From: Bin5 sp965208965
GTDB taxonomy: Bacteria; Chloroflexota; Anaerolineae; Caldilineales; Caldilineaceae
Direction: 5' to 3'
Assembly (NCBI GenBank): GCA_965208965.1
Contig: OZ242384.1
Span: forward strand, 1,240,001-1,304,000
DNA length: 64,000 nucleotides
Notes under the pieces: generated by a model
What the model saw: the letters and a program-made list of their open reading frames with translations, nothing else
The model's database searches: none
What the model was told of the DNA's origin: nothing
In this document: positions 33,730 to 42,293 of the stretch, in pieces
Numbering within the stretch: position 1 is the stretch's first letter
Layout of the letters: each line of letters starts with the position of its first letter
Translations under genes and position numbers: made by a program

Positions 33730-35004
33730 TTAGGCTGCCACCCGATTGCACACCCGATCTAACGCCTGCACAAACTCCTGGCGACGGACAGGTTTTGCCA
33801 AGTATAACGCGGCCCCTAGCGCCAAAGCCAGATCTTCCCGCCGGATGACGGAGCAAATGATAACGGGGATGGCCCGGGTATCGGGGTGCTCATGCAGATA
33901 GGTCAATAGCTCCCAGCCATCCATATCAGGGAGTAGAACATCCAGCACGATGGCAACTGGTTTTTCCGTGGCAATGGTGTCAAAGAGACGTTGGACATCG
34001 GCAAGATGGATGATCTGATACCGGGTATTGGCGGTATACAGATGATAAAAGGTCACCAGGTCGGCGTTATCGTCCACCACGAGTACGGGCACGGCCTCTG
34101 TGTCCGCGGCGCCGGCAGTTGAAGGCAATGTAATCTGAAAAACAATGATTTCACCGCTCCGATAGATGTGGAGGGCGCCCCCCGGATCGGCGAGAAGCGA
34201 CTGGATGAGGTCGCTGTTGGGCAGCGCACCGGCAACTGTGGGGCCACCGGCCACGCTGATGGTGATGACATTCCTTGCCATTTCAATCCTGAGGGTGATT
34301 TCGCCCGCCGGACATCGATTCACTAACTTCTCGACGGCCGTCAGCAGAATTTGGCGTAGGGCTACGGGATGAATCGCTGCTGTCAGTTCGTCTGGAATGG
34401 GTGCAACCGTCAATTGGGTATGATGTTTGGCGGTTAGCGCCTGCCCTACCTTCACCACGCCTTCTATCACAGATCCCATATGGCTAACGGCCGCGGGCGC
34501 GTTTTGCTGCATAGCGGCCAACTCCTGCTGCACCTGGGCACGCCAGGGATCGGTTTCCTCTCTGGCGCCACTGGTGAGTGGTGCGCCATCTATTTCAGTT
34601 GAACCTGTTCGCTCTATCGGGGACGCAGCCCCTCTCTCGCTCTTTTCCCAGCGGCGTTGCGACCAGAGGGACTGGGCAAGGCCATGCACGGCTTGATCCT
34701 GTATACGGCGCACATGACGGGGCGTGAAGCCCATACGTTCCGCCGTGGCTTCTTGTGTCAGCCCCTGAACATAACGATAGGTCAACAGATCATGGATGCG
34801 CCGGCTACGGTCCTGATGGGCAATAGCCGCCGTCGGTTTCAGCGCCTCAATCGCCTGGATGATGGCGGCCTGAAAGGACTTACCCTCTTGCTGTGGCTGA
34901 CTCCCCAACACCTGCCACAGCAACGCGGGCGGCTGGTACGTGGGATCGTGGAGATTGGCCAACCCTTTGTGTAGATTTCGTTCAAAGGTTTTGAACGTTT
35001 GCAT
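33730..35004 (-). CDS. HTH - ATPase-like - receiver fusion regulator
   Basis: The 424-residue protein has an N-terminal sigma-region-4-like helix-turn-helix (LLTYRYVQGLTQEATAERMG and TPRHVRRIQDQAVHGLAQSL). A middle segment resembles a HATPase_c fold (AAIHPVALRQILLTAVEKLV, LHIYRSGEIIVFQITLP) without a phospho-acceptor His, and a C-terminal receiver follows with its Asp in IVLDVLLPDMDGW and Lys in LYLAKPVRR. This order, with DNA binding first and receiver last, is uncommon. It faces the kinase gene tail to tail and is divergent from the binding-protein gene at 35144, so it likely controls that importer. Tandem 11-base repeats overlap its own start. Confidence 0.8.
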   Translation of the reverse strand: MQTFKTFERNLHKGLANLHDPTYQPPALLWQVLGSQPQQEGKSFQAAIIQAIEALKPTAAIAHQDRSRRIHDLLTYRYVQGLTQEATAERMGFTPRHVRRIQDQAVHGLAQSLWSQRRWEKSERGAASPIERTGSTEIDGAPLTSGAREETDPWRAQVQQELAAMQQNAPAAVSHMGSVIEGVVKVGQALTAKHHTQLTVAPIPDELTAAIHPVALRQILLTAVEKLVNRCPAGEITLRIEMARNVITISVAGGPTVAGALPNSDLIQSLLADPGGALHIYRSGEIIVFQITLPSTAGAADTEAVPVLVVDDNADLVTFYHLYTANTRYQIIHLADVQRLFDTIATEKPVAIVLDVLLPDMDGWELLTYLHEHPDTRAIPVIICSVIRREDLALALGAALYLAKPVRRQEFVQALDRVCNRVAA

Positions 35005-35024
35005 GTCCTAAAGATGTCCTAAAG
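35003..35024. promoter_or_regulatory. Tandem 11-base direct repeat at the regulator start
   Basis: ATGTCCTAAAG occurs at 35003-35013 and again at 35014-35024, one helical turn apart, overlapping the start codon and AGGA site of the regulator gene. Such spacing suits cooperative binding of a regulator, possibly autoregulation. Confidence 0.5.
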
Positions 35025-35075
35025 ATATCCTTGTTCACCCCAATCCAGTGTGCCATCATGGCTGAGCTATCTTAT

Positions 35076-35092
35076 TCCAGAGTTAGTCTGGA
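35076..35092. promoter_or_regulatory. Palindromic operator candidate, distal
   Basis: TCCAGAGTTAGTCTGGA has perfect 6-base arms and a 5-base centre. It lies 52 bases upstream of the binding-protein start, over the -35 position expected for a weak -10 TTTAAT at 35105-35110. Confidence 0.55.
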
Positions 35093-35115
35093 GTCAATGA
35101 CCGTTTTAATGGCGA

Positions 35116-35132
35116 TTGTAAAGTCTTTACAA
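35116..35132. promoter_or_regulatory. Palindromic operator candidate, proximal
   Basis: TTGTAAAGTCTTTACAA is a perfect 17-base palindrome with a one-base centre. It directly abuts the AAGGAG ribosome-binding site of the binding-protein gene and covers the probable transcription start, so a bound repressor would block expression. Confidence 0.65.
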
Positions 35133-35143
35133 GGAGTTAAAAG

Positions 35144-36430
35144 ATGAACCGTACAAACCTAAGTCGACGTGAGTTTTTGCGACTGGCTTCCGCCACCGCC
35201 ACAGGAGCGTTGTTGGTGTCCTGCGTGCCGTCGGCGGCGCCAGAGGCGCCCGCAGCCGAAGCGCTTCCAGCTGAAGAAATCACGGAGATTAACATCTTTG
35301 GCTGGGGTACCCCCGTAGTCGAACCATTTCACGAACGTTACACAGAGGAAACCGGAGTTCGCGTTAACTACGAGCCCTTCCCCGCGCGGTGGGACGAGGT
35401 ACTCAACAAATTCACGCTCTGGGGGGAAACCGGCTATGACGGTGTGGACGTGTTGTGGGCCGACGATTTGATTGCAGGGCAGTGGACAACGAACGGATGG
35501 GCTCTCGACTTGTCCGACATCGCGTCGCTCCTAAGGGACGAAGAGGACTTGGTGGGTGGAATCAGAAGGCTCAACGAGGCCGTAGGGATGGTCGGCAGGA
35601 TCTTTTTCTGGTTAGGCGTCATGCCGTTTTGGCACAACAAGGACATGGTTGCGGAACCACCTAAGACGTGGGATGAACTGGTAACCGTTGCCATGGAGCA
35701 TACGAAACCTGAGGAAAACATTTGGGGCTGGCGACCTTTGCCCCAGTGGAACACCACTCTCCTTATGTGCAACCAAGCTGGCGCAAATACCGAAACAATG
35801 GACGACGAGGCAACGCTTACAGCCTTGCAGGTCATGTACGACTGGGTACATGAGTATAAGATCACGCCACCCTCTATCGTGTCGGAGTCAGAGGGGGATG
35901 TGGTCAGTCTAGCCGCCAACGGCGAAACAGCTATGTGGGGGATCGTATCTGACTTCAGTTACCGAGCTTTACTGGATGTAGAAGGCGGCGTTCTGAACGA
36001 GGAGAACCTTGTACCGACCCGTTGGCCCAAGGGACCCGTTAACGATACTGGCCTGCTTCACGGCTGGGGCTGGATGGTCCCCAATGCCCTCTCTCCGGAA
36101 AGACAAGAAGCAGCGACAGATTTCCTTATGTGGCAGGCTCGGGACGATATCCTGAAAGAGTTTTCGATCGCGATTGAGTTAGCGCCACCCAGAAAATCAA
36201 TGTTCGATGATCCTGACATTGTGGAAGCGATACCGATGTTGGCCGCGGGTCCAGGTTGGGCGGAACAGGTACGGGACTCTAACCTGCGTACACCGCCGAT
36301 TATCTCTCCTCACATGACAGAACTCCACCAGATTTACGACAACGTTTGCCAATTCCTCTTCTCCGGGGAGATGAGTCCAGAGGAAGCACAGGCGTGGGCG
36401 GTAAATGAGATTAAGATGGTGAGCGCATGA
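35144..36430 (+). CDS. Sugar ABC transporter substrate-binding lipoprotein (island locus)
   Basis: The 428-residue protein begins MNRTNLSRREFLRLASATAT with a Tat-type leader and the lipobox LVSC. The mature part is an SBP_bac_1 fold (INIFGWGTPVVEPFHERYTEET, GVDVLWADDLIAGQWTTNGWALDLS, MWGIVSDFSYRALLDVEGG). AAGGAG precedes the ATG. Its permeases are probably those at 40402 and 41386, separated by four metabolic genes. A perfect terminator follows the gene, and two palindromes lie upstream. GC content is visibly lower than in the other three binding-protein genes. Confidence 0.93.
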   Translation: MNRTNLSRREFLRLASATATGALLVSCVPSAAPEAPAAEALPAEEITEINIFGWGTPVVEPFHERYTEETGVRVNYEPFPARWDEVLNKFTLWGETGYDGVDVLWADDLIAGQWTTNGWALDLSDIASLLRDEEDLVGGIRRLNEAVGMVGRIFFWLGVMPFWHNKDMVAEPPKTWDELVTVAMEHTKPEENIWGWRPLPQWNTTLLMCNQAGANTETMDDEATLTALQVMYDWVHEYKITPPSIVSESEGDVVSLAANGETAMWGIVSDFSYRALLDVEGGVLNEENLVPTRWPKGPVNDTGLLHGWGWMVPNALSPERQEAATDFLMWQARDDILKEFSIAIELAPPRKSMFDDPDIVEAIPMLAAGPGWAEQVRDSNLRTPPIISPHMTELHQIYDNVCQFLFSGEMSPEEAQAWAVNEIKMVSA

Positions 36431-36474
36431 GATGAAGATGGTCTGAGTCTAGTCGGAATGTAGCTGGATAGCGG

Positions 36475-36510
36475 ATAGAGGTCAGACTTTCCCTGACCTC
36501 TATTATTTTA
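36475..36510 (+). terminator. Terminator after the island binding-protein gene
   Basis: Perfect 11-base arms ATAGAGGTCAG (36475-36485) and CTGACCTCTAT (36493-36503) with loop ACTTTCC are followed by TATTTTA. The next gene starts at 36550. Confidence 0.8.
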
Positions 36511-36549
36511 TCTGGAAGAACGCAAGTATATGTTCTGGATCAGAGGGAA

Positions 36550-37719
36550 ATGATAAGTAACCATAAGAATCATATCAACATTGCCATCGTAGGGGTAGGC
36601 GTGTTCGGGCAGGGTTTCGTGCCGATTTACCAGCACCATCCCCAGGTCCACACGGTGTCGATCTGTGACAGGGACGAATCGAGGCTCCAGGAGATAGGAG
36701 ACCGCTTTGGGATCGAGAAGCGGTTCCGCGATATGGAAGCAATGCTGGCCGATCCCGATATCCACGCAGTCCATATCCTGACCGACCAACCCATGCATGC
36801 GGATCATGCTGTGGCTGTACTGCAGGCCAACAAACATTGTGCCTGCGCGGTTCCCATGGCCCAGACCCTGAAGGATCTGTGGCGGGTGATTGCAGCCCAG
36901 CGGCAATCCGGCAAGAATTACATGATGATGGAAACGGATGTCTTCTCTGATCAGTTCTTCTTCGTGCAGGACTTGTACGAGCGAGGAGAGATGGGGAAGA
37001 TCACTTTCATGGAAGGGTATCATTTTCAGGATCTGGAGGGAGCCAAAAGAGATGGCAAGCAAGTTGTGGCGGCGCCCCCCATGCATTACGCCACCCACGC
37101 CGTGAGTCCCTTACTGGCTCTCCTGAAGACACGCGCGACCAAGGTGCATTGCTTCGGGTCAGGTACCCTCCGACAAGAAAACGGGGGGAGTGCAGTCAAT
37201 CCATATCCTTTTGAAACGGCGATCTTCCGTCTGGAAAACTCCGATGTGGTTGCCGATATCAAGCGATTCTGGTATCAGACGACACGGCAGTTTGGGGAGG
37301 GGTTCAACATCTATGGGGAGAAGATGGGATTTGAGTGGAAGTGGTTAGATAAGGATAGTGAGGACTATGCATACGGCAGGCAGATGGCACCCACAATCGA
37401 TCACTTGTTGCTCAAAAAGTCTTCTGATTTGTCTCCAATAAATAGTGGATTCATCACAGACGCGGAACGAATTGTGGTGCCAAACCGGGATGACCTCCTT
37501 CCAGAAGAGATCAGGCGATTCAAGTATGTTCATAACCCCTGGGAGCATGGCGGTTCGCATCCGCATATGATTCATGAATTCATCAGCAGCATCGTCGAAA
37601 ACCGGAAACCCTCGGTGGATGAAATCCGGTCAGCCGATTTTTCGGCAGCCGGGATCTGTGCACACGAATCGGCTCTGAAAGGCGGGAAGTGTGTGGATAT
37701 CCCCGACTTTCGCGAGTGA
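36550..37719 (+). CDS. Gfo/Idh/MocA-family oxidoreductase
   Basis: The 389-residue NAD(P)-dependent dehydrogenase has the Rossmann motif IAIVGVGVFGQGFVPIY, DPDIHAVHILTDQPMHADHA and the family CVEKP-like position altered to CACAVPMAQTL, so the usual EKP lysine is missing. The C-terminal domain includes MHYATHAVSPLLALL and PYPFETAIFRLENSDV. The missing lysine suggests changed chemistry or a non-classical substrate. AGAGGG lies close to the ATG. It is followed by the Tm-1-related pair. Confidence 0.85.
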   Translation: MISNHKNHINIAIVGVGVFGQGFVPIYQHHPQVHTVSICDRDESRLQEIGDRFGIEKRFRDMEAMLADPDIHAVHILTDQPMHADHAVAVLQANKHCACAVPMAQTLKDLWRVIAAQRQSGKNYMMMETDVFSDQFFFVQDLYERGEMGKITFMEGYHFQDLEGAKRDGKQVVAAPPMHYATHAVSPLLALLKTRATKVHCFGSGTLRQENGGSAVNPYPFETAIFRLENSDVVADIKRFWYQTTRQFGEGFNIYGEKMGFEWKWLDKDSEDYAYGRQMAPTIDHLLLKKSSDLSPINSGFITDAERIVVPNRDDLLPEEIRRFKYVHNPWEHGGSHPHMIHEFISSIVENRKPSVDEIRSADFSAAGICAHESALKGGKCVDIPDFRE

Positions 37720-37746
37720 AGAAGAGAGAACAAGGCGGCATCGAGA

Positions 37747-38619
37747 ATGAAGAAGAAATTTGAAAGAAAAGAGATTCTGGGACGGCTGAGAGCTCATATC
37801 AATAAAGGCCAGACCATTCTGGGGGCCGGTTGCAGTGCGGGCATCATCGCCAAATGTGCGGAATTGGGTGGGGCAGATCTGATCATCTGTTACAGCACCG
37901 GCATTTCAAGACTCAAAGGTCTGCAAACGGAGACAATCGGGCATTCCAATCCCATTACCCTGGGTATGTTTGATGAAATCCAGAATGTTGTCAAAGATAC
38001 GCCGATCATTGCCGGGGTCATGGCCAATGATCAGACGGACTATGATCTGGATAGATTGATCCAGAAGTTCATTGACCAGAGGTTTGATGGGGTGATCAAT
38101 TTTCCTACCCAGGCAGATATAGAAATGCGTCTTCCTAGTGTTAAAGACCAAAATGATGCCAGGGGGAAAGCGGTTGGCATATCCTGGGGGTTTGCCCGAG
38201 AAGTGGAAATGATTCGTAAACTCCGTGACCGAAACGTGTTTACCATGTGTTATGTCTACACTCCACAACAGGCGGCAGATATGGTTAAGGCTGGGGTGGA
38301 CGTGGTCTGTGCCCACGTTGGGGGCACGTCCGGGGGGCTGATTGGGTTCTTAGCCAACCCGCTGGAAAAAAGTCTGGAGGATGCCCAAAAAATAATGGAA
38401 GGGGCTTGGGCGGTGGATTCCAATGCCATCTGTCTGGCCCATGGCGGTCCCTTTGCTGAACCTGAAGATTTGCAGGCGTTGTATGAACAAACGGACGCCC
38501 AGGGCTTTGTCGGGGCCTCTAGCATCGAACGGATTCCGGTGGAAAAGGCGGTGATGGGTACCGTGAAAGCGTTCAAGAACTATCAGTTTCGACAAAGAAA
38601 AGGGGATGAAGGCCATTAA
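37747..38619 (+). CDS. Phosphoenolpyruvate-hydrolase-like TIM-barrel protein (Tm-1 C-terminal half)
   Basis: The 290-residue protein matches the TIM-barrel family annotated as PEP hydrolase-like: IGAG-like ILGAGCSAGIIAKCAELGGADLIICYSTG, PIIAGVMANDQTDYDLDRLI, GVINFPTQADIEMRLP and GVDVVCAHVGGTSGGLIG with GFVGASSIERIPVE at the end. In the plant Tm-1 protein this domain is fused after the domain encoded by the next gene. Here the genes overlap by 14 bases in reversed order. The biochemical role is not firmly known; the site LAHGGPFAEPED may bind a phosphate or carboxylate. Confidence 0.85.
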   Translation: MKKKFERKEILGRLRAHINKGQTILGAGCSAGIIAKCAELGGADLIICYSTGISRLKGLQTETIGHSNPITLGMFDEIQNVVKDTPIIAGVMANDQTDYDLDRLIQKFIDQRFDGVINFPTQADIEMRLPSVKDQNDARGKAVGISWGFAREVEMIRKLRDRNVFTMCYVYTPQQAADMVKAGVDVVCAHVGGTSGGLIGFLANPLEKSLEDAQKIMEGAWAVDSNAICLAHGGPFAEPEDLQALYEQTDAQGFVGASSIERIPVEKAVMGTVKAFKNYQFRQRKGDEGH

Positions 38620-39817
38620 AACAGTTGTCTTAGCCGGGGCACTAGATACGAAAGGCCGGGAGTATGCCTTCGTTAAAAATCTCATCGAAAAACAGGGCCT
38701 CCGTACCCTTGTGGTGGATTTCGGCGTTATGGGAGAGCCTGGCCTAGAACCGGATATTGGCCGAGCGGAAGTTGCCAAAGCTGGTGGCGGAGACATTGAG
38801 GAAATGCGCCTGGGCCGGCGAAAAGATGCAGCCATGCAAATAATGGCTGATGGTCTCCCGGTTATTGTCCGCCGGTTGTTCGATGAAGGGTGGTTGGACG
38901 GCATCCTGGCTATGGGCGGGGGCGGGGGCACCGCTATTGCCGCCCAAGCGATGCGGGCGTTGCCGCTAGGTGTGCCCAAGGTGCTGGTCACCACCGTAGG
39001 CGGCGGGGATGTTCGGGGTATTGTGGGGACCAAGGATATCACCCTCATTCAAGCGATCGTTGACATCGCTGGGATCAATCGCATCAGCGGCAGAGTCTAC
39101 ACAAATGCCGCCGGAGCAATGGCCGGCATGTTAGCTTTAGAACCCTCTGAAATTGAAAACGAACGCCCCCTAATCACTGCATCCATGTTTGGGAATACCA
39201 CGGCCTGTGTGGAGCATGCCCGGGGGATCCTGGAGGACAACGGCTTCGAGGTCTTGGTCTTCCACGCCACCGGCAGAGGCGGCAGGATGATGGAAAGCAT
39301 GATTGAGGACGGTTTCATCGCAGCTTGTCTGGACGTGACCACGACCGAACTGGCCGACGAAGTTTGTGGTGGTGGGCTGAGTGCCGGACCGCATCGTTGT
39401 CTGGCCGCCTCTCGGGCTGGTATCCCCACGGTCCTTGTCCCAGGTTGTGTGGACATGGCCAATTTCGGAGCCTTTGATACGGTTCCGGAACAGTATAAGG
39501 ACCGTAATCTCTACAAGTGGAATCCAAGCGCCACTCTGCTAAGAACCAATGTAGAGGAAAACCGTCGTATCGGCCAGATGATTGCCGCCGCCGCCAAGGG
39601 TCCGGTTTCCATTGTGATTCCACTCAGGGGTATTTCGATGCTGGATAGGGTCGGTGGAGATTTTTGGGATCCGGAGGCCGATCAGGCCTGCTTCGAAGCG
39701 ATCAAGGGAAAGCTCAAACCGGGCATCCCGCTAATCGAGCTGGACAGCAACATCAACGATCCGGAGTTCGCCAACAAGGCGGCTGAAATACTGCTGGAGA
39801 TGTTGAGGACGAAATAA
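38606..39817 (+). CDS. Tm-1-like ATP-binding domain protein (UPF0261)
   Basis: The 403-residue protein begins MKAIKTVVLAGALDTKGREYAF and contains GGGGGTAIAAQAMRALPLGVPKVLVTT, DITLIQAIVDIAGIN, ITASMFGNTTACVEHARGIL, VFHATGRGGRMMESMIEDG and PGCVDMANFGAFDTVPEQYK, all typical of UPF0261/Tm-1 N-terminal domains. Tomato Tm-1, which blocks tobamovirus RNA replication, is a fusion of this domain with the TIM barrel of the preceding gene. The bacterial role is unknown; co-location with an importer, cupin and FAH-like gene suggests carbon-source catabolism. It overlaps the upstream gene by 14 bases. Confidence 0.9.
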   Translation: MKAIKTVVLAGALDTKGREYAFVKNLIEKQGLRTLVVDFGVMGEPGLEPDIGRAEVAKAGGGDIEEMRLGRRKDAAMQIMADGLPVIVRRLFDEGWLDGILAMGGGGGTAIAAQAMRALPLGVPKVLVTTVGGGDVRGIVGTKDITLIQAIVDIAGINRISGRVYTNAAGAMAGMLALEPSEIENERPLITASMFGNTTACVEHARGILEDNGFEVLVFHATGRGGRMMESMIEDGFIAACLDVTTTELADEVCGGGLSAGPHRCLAASRAGIPTVLVPGCVDMANFGAFDTVPEQYKDRNLYKWNPSATLLRTNVEENRRIGQMIAAAAKGPVSIVIPLRGISMLDRVGGDFWDPEADQACFEAIKGKLKPGIPLIELDSNINDPEFANKAAEILLEMLRTK

Positions 39818-39865
39818 ATGAAGTAAGCCGTGTAAGCGGTTGACTTTTTATAGGAGAAGATACGA

Positions 39866-40294
39866 ATGGAAAAGCGATTGATTACAAAAGCAGAATCCGA
39901 GGAGAAAGGGTATTACGAATTGGAACACGGCAGTCTGGTTTGGTTTGTCAGCAAAGATTTGGGAGATTGTCCTATCACCATGCTTCATGGCTACGTCAAA
40001 GGGGCCAAAGTCGGCCAAAAAGGCGCAGGTCCACAGTGGCACGATTTTGATGAGATCATTCATATGGTGAAGGGAGAAATGACAGAATTCATCGATGGGG
40101 AACCCTACCCTTTGAAACCGGGAGACACGGTGCTCATCCCTGCCGGAGCAAAGCACTACACGCTCACCACGACTGATGGAGAAGTGGAATTCATCATTGC
40201 CTTTACCACGCCGGAATATGTCATTCATGTAGAAGAAGAGGACGGCAGCGTTACAACTCTCACTCTGCAAGAGATTCTTGCCCAAAACAAGTGA
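39866..40294 (+). CDS. Small cupin-domain protein
   Basis: The 142-residue single-domain cupin has motif 1 PQWHDFDEIIHMVKGEMTEFIDG and motif 2 YPLKPGDTVLIPAGAKHYTL, with two histidines and a glutamate positioned to bind metal. Such proteins are isomerases, dioxygenases or sugar-binding regulators. TAGGAG lies upstream of the ATG. It stands between the Tm-1-like gene and the permeases, likely in the same operon. Confidence 0.85.
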   Translation: MEKRLITKAESEEKGYYELEHGSLVWFVSKDLGDCPITMLHGYVKGAKVGQKGAGPQWHDFDEIIHMVKGEMTEFIDGEPYPLKPGDTVLIPAGAKHYTLTTTDGEVEFIIAFTTPEYVIHVEEEDGSVTTLTLQEILAQNK

Positions 40295-40401
40295 TCCCCT
40301 CGGTCCCCCCATCCCGAAACCCTGATAACGAATCAAGGGGCCATCTGCACCGCAAGTCTGTTGCTAGCGGATTTTGCCCATGCTGGAATTGGAGCAGTTT
40401 T

Positions 40402-41337
40402 ATGGCACAACATACGCTCAGCGCTGTGAAGAGAAAGACTGTGGTGAAACAGTCGTTCGGGAAAGCCATCAGAAGGTACTGGGTTGGTTACGCGCTGATT
40501 CTCCCGGCATTGATATTCAGGCTTCTCCTCACGGGTTTTCCACTGATTCAGACAATCTGGATGAGTTTCACCGACAAAACGATGGCGAGACCCGGCTCCT
40601 GGATCGGATTGGACAACTATGCCCGTATGTCGCAAGACTACCTGTTTCTGGCATCGATTGAGGTCACGTTTATCTACACTTTGGCAGCAACATTGTTGGA
40701 GTTGGTGATAGGGTTAGGGATAGCGTTATTGCTTATTCAGGGTCTGCGCGGCACATCGCTAACGCAAACAGTTATGCTGATGCCGTGGGCTGCAGCTCCC
40801 CTGGTGGCCGCTTTGATGTTCAGGCTGCTGTTCTTCGAAGCGGGGGGTGTGTTCAATGATCTCGTGCTCCGTTTCGACCTTGCCTCAACGCGGGTGCCTT
40901 GGTTAAGCGATCCGACAATGGCCAGGATATCGGTAATCGTCACCACGGTCTGGAAGAATGTACCTTGGGCTGTGCTGCTTTTGCTGGCGGGTCTGAAGGC
41001 CATTCCCAAGAGGCTCTATGAATCAGCGGCGGTCGATGGCGCCGGACCACTGCAGCGATTCCGCCACATTACACTCCCTTTGCTCTTGCCTATATTGCTG
41101 GTGGTCCTGTTGATTCGGGGGGTGGCCGAGGTGCAGACCTTCGAGCAGATTTTGGCCCTGACGCAAGGAGGTCCCGGCACCGCAACCGGGATTATCTCCT
41201 TATATGCCTACGAGCGGCTCTTTCAGCAGTTCAATTTTGGATACGGCTCTGCTCTGACTGTGCTCCTGTTGCTGCTGTCGGTCTTTATTGCGGGAAGCAT
41301 GACCTGGCTCATCAACAGGGAGAACCGGCGACATTGA
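40402..41337 (+). CDS. CUT1 sugar ABC transporter permease, UgpA type (island locus)
   Basis: The 311-residue permease starts at the ATG at 40402 with GGAG 8 bases upstream; the in-frame extension from 40291 overlaps the cupin stop and was rejected. Spans start near residue 29 (GYALILPALIFRLLLTGFPLI) and the EAA loop is RLYESAAVDGAGPLQRFRHITLPLL, then ALTQGGPGTATGIISLYAYERLF. It should work with the permease at 41386 and the binding protein at 35144. Confidence 0.92.
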   Translation: MAQHTLSAVKRKTVVKQSFGKAIRRYWVGYALILPALIFRLLLTGFPLIQTIWMSFTDKTMARPGSWIGLDNYARMSQDYLFLASIEVTFIYTLAATLLELVIGLGIALLLIQGLRGTSLTQTVMLMPWAAAPLVAALMFRLLFFEAGGVFNDLVLRFDLASTRVPWLSDPTMARISVIVTTVWKNVPWAVLLLLAGLKAIPKRLYESAAVDGAGPLQRFRHITLPLLLPILLVVLLIRGVAEVQTFEQILALTQGGPGTATGIISLYAYERLFQQFNFGYGSALTVLLLLLSVFIAGSMTWLINRENRRH

Positions 41338-41385
41338 CCAGGCCCCAGTATTCAATTGTGATCATGTGATGAGGACGGGAGCGAC

Positions 41386-42228
41386 ATGAGCAACAGAACA
41401 AGAACGTATCTAGTAACTACAGCACAATATGCCCTTCTTGCCTTGGTATTGGTCTTGCTGATCTTTCCCGTTTACTGGATGGGAATCACCTCGTTCAAGA
41501 CACAGGACGAGGTGTATATGCTGCCTCAGAGCTACTGGCCTCAGCATTTCACTCTCGAGGGATACCCGCACCTATTTCGCCAATTGAAGTTCGGCCTGAC
41601 ACTGATGAATAGTGTCATTGTTGCAGGCTGTGCTGCCCTGGGCAGCACCATCATGGGTGGGTTGGCAGCGTACGGTCTCAACAGGTTCGAACTTCCCGGC
41701 AGGGGGCTACTCTTTGCCGTTTTGGTTGTCAGCATTGCTTTGCCGGGGATGACCACCGTGGGGCCAATTTTCTTAGCATATCAAGGTCTTGGTCTCTACG
41801 ACACCAAGATTGGATTGATCCTTGTCAATCTATCGTTTGGCCTATCCTTTGCCATCTACTTCTTGTTTGCCTACTTTCAGACTATACCTCGTGAGCTGGA
41901 TGACGCGGCACATATCGATGGATGCACGTGGCTGGGTATTTTTTGGTATGTGATCCTTCCCATCGCTCGGCCTGCGGTGGTTACTACTTTCCTTATCGGG
42001 TACATCGGCGTATGGAATGAATATCTCCTTGCTAACATTCTCACGGCGAGCGAAAATGCAAAGACACTCACTGTCAGACTCCTTGAAATCGCCCCGGCCG
42101 CTCGTATAGAACCCTACCAACTGTACGCAGTAGGTGGGATCCTGAGTCTTATTCCTGTCATCCTGATAGTTATGTTGGGGCAGCGGCACATCGTGGGAGG
42201 GATAGTTAGAGGCGCCGTAAAGGGCTAG
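41386..42228 (+). CDS. CUT1 sugar ABC transporter permease, UgpE type (island locus)
   Basis: The 280-residue permease has six spans and the EAA loop ELDDAAHIDGCTWLGIFWYVILPI, ending RHIVGGIVRGAVKG. GAGCGAC precedes the ATG with only a weak ribosome-binding site. It is the last intact gene of the island cluster before the truncated FAH-like gene. Confidence 0.92.
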   Translation: MSNRTRTYLVTTAQYALLALVLVLLIFPVYWMGITSFKTQDEVYMLPQSYWPQHFTLEGYPHLFRQLKFGLTLMNSVIVAGCAALGSTIMGGLAAYGLNRFELPGRGLLFAVLVVSIALPGMTTVGPIFLAYQGLGLYDTKIGLILVNLSFGLSFAIYFLFAYFQTIPRELDDAAHIDGCTWLGIFWYVILPIARPAVVTTFLIGYIGVWNEYLLANILTASENAKTLTVRLLEIAPAARIEPYQLYAVGGILSLIPVILIVMLGQRHIVGGIVRGAVKG

Positions 42229-42293
42229 TAGCCGCCGTGAACCGGCACTAGATTACCTCAAGATGTGACCTGAAAGAGGAGGATTGGGGATAA

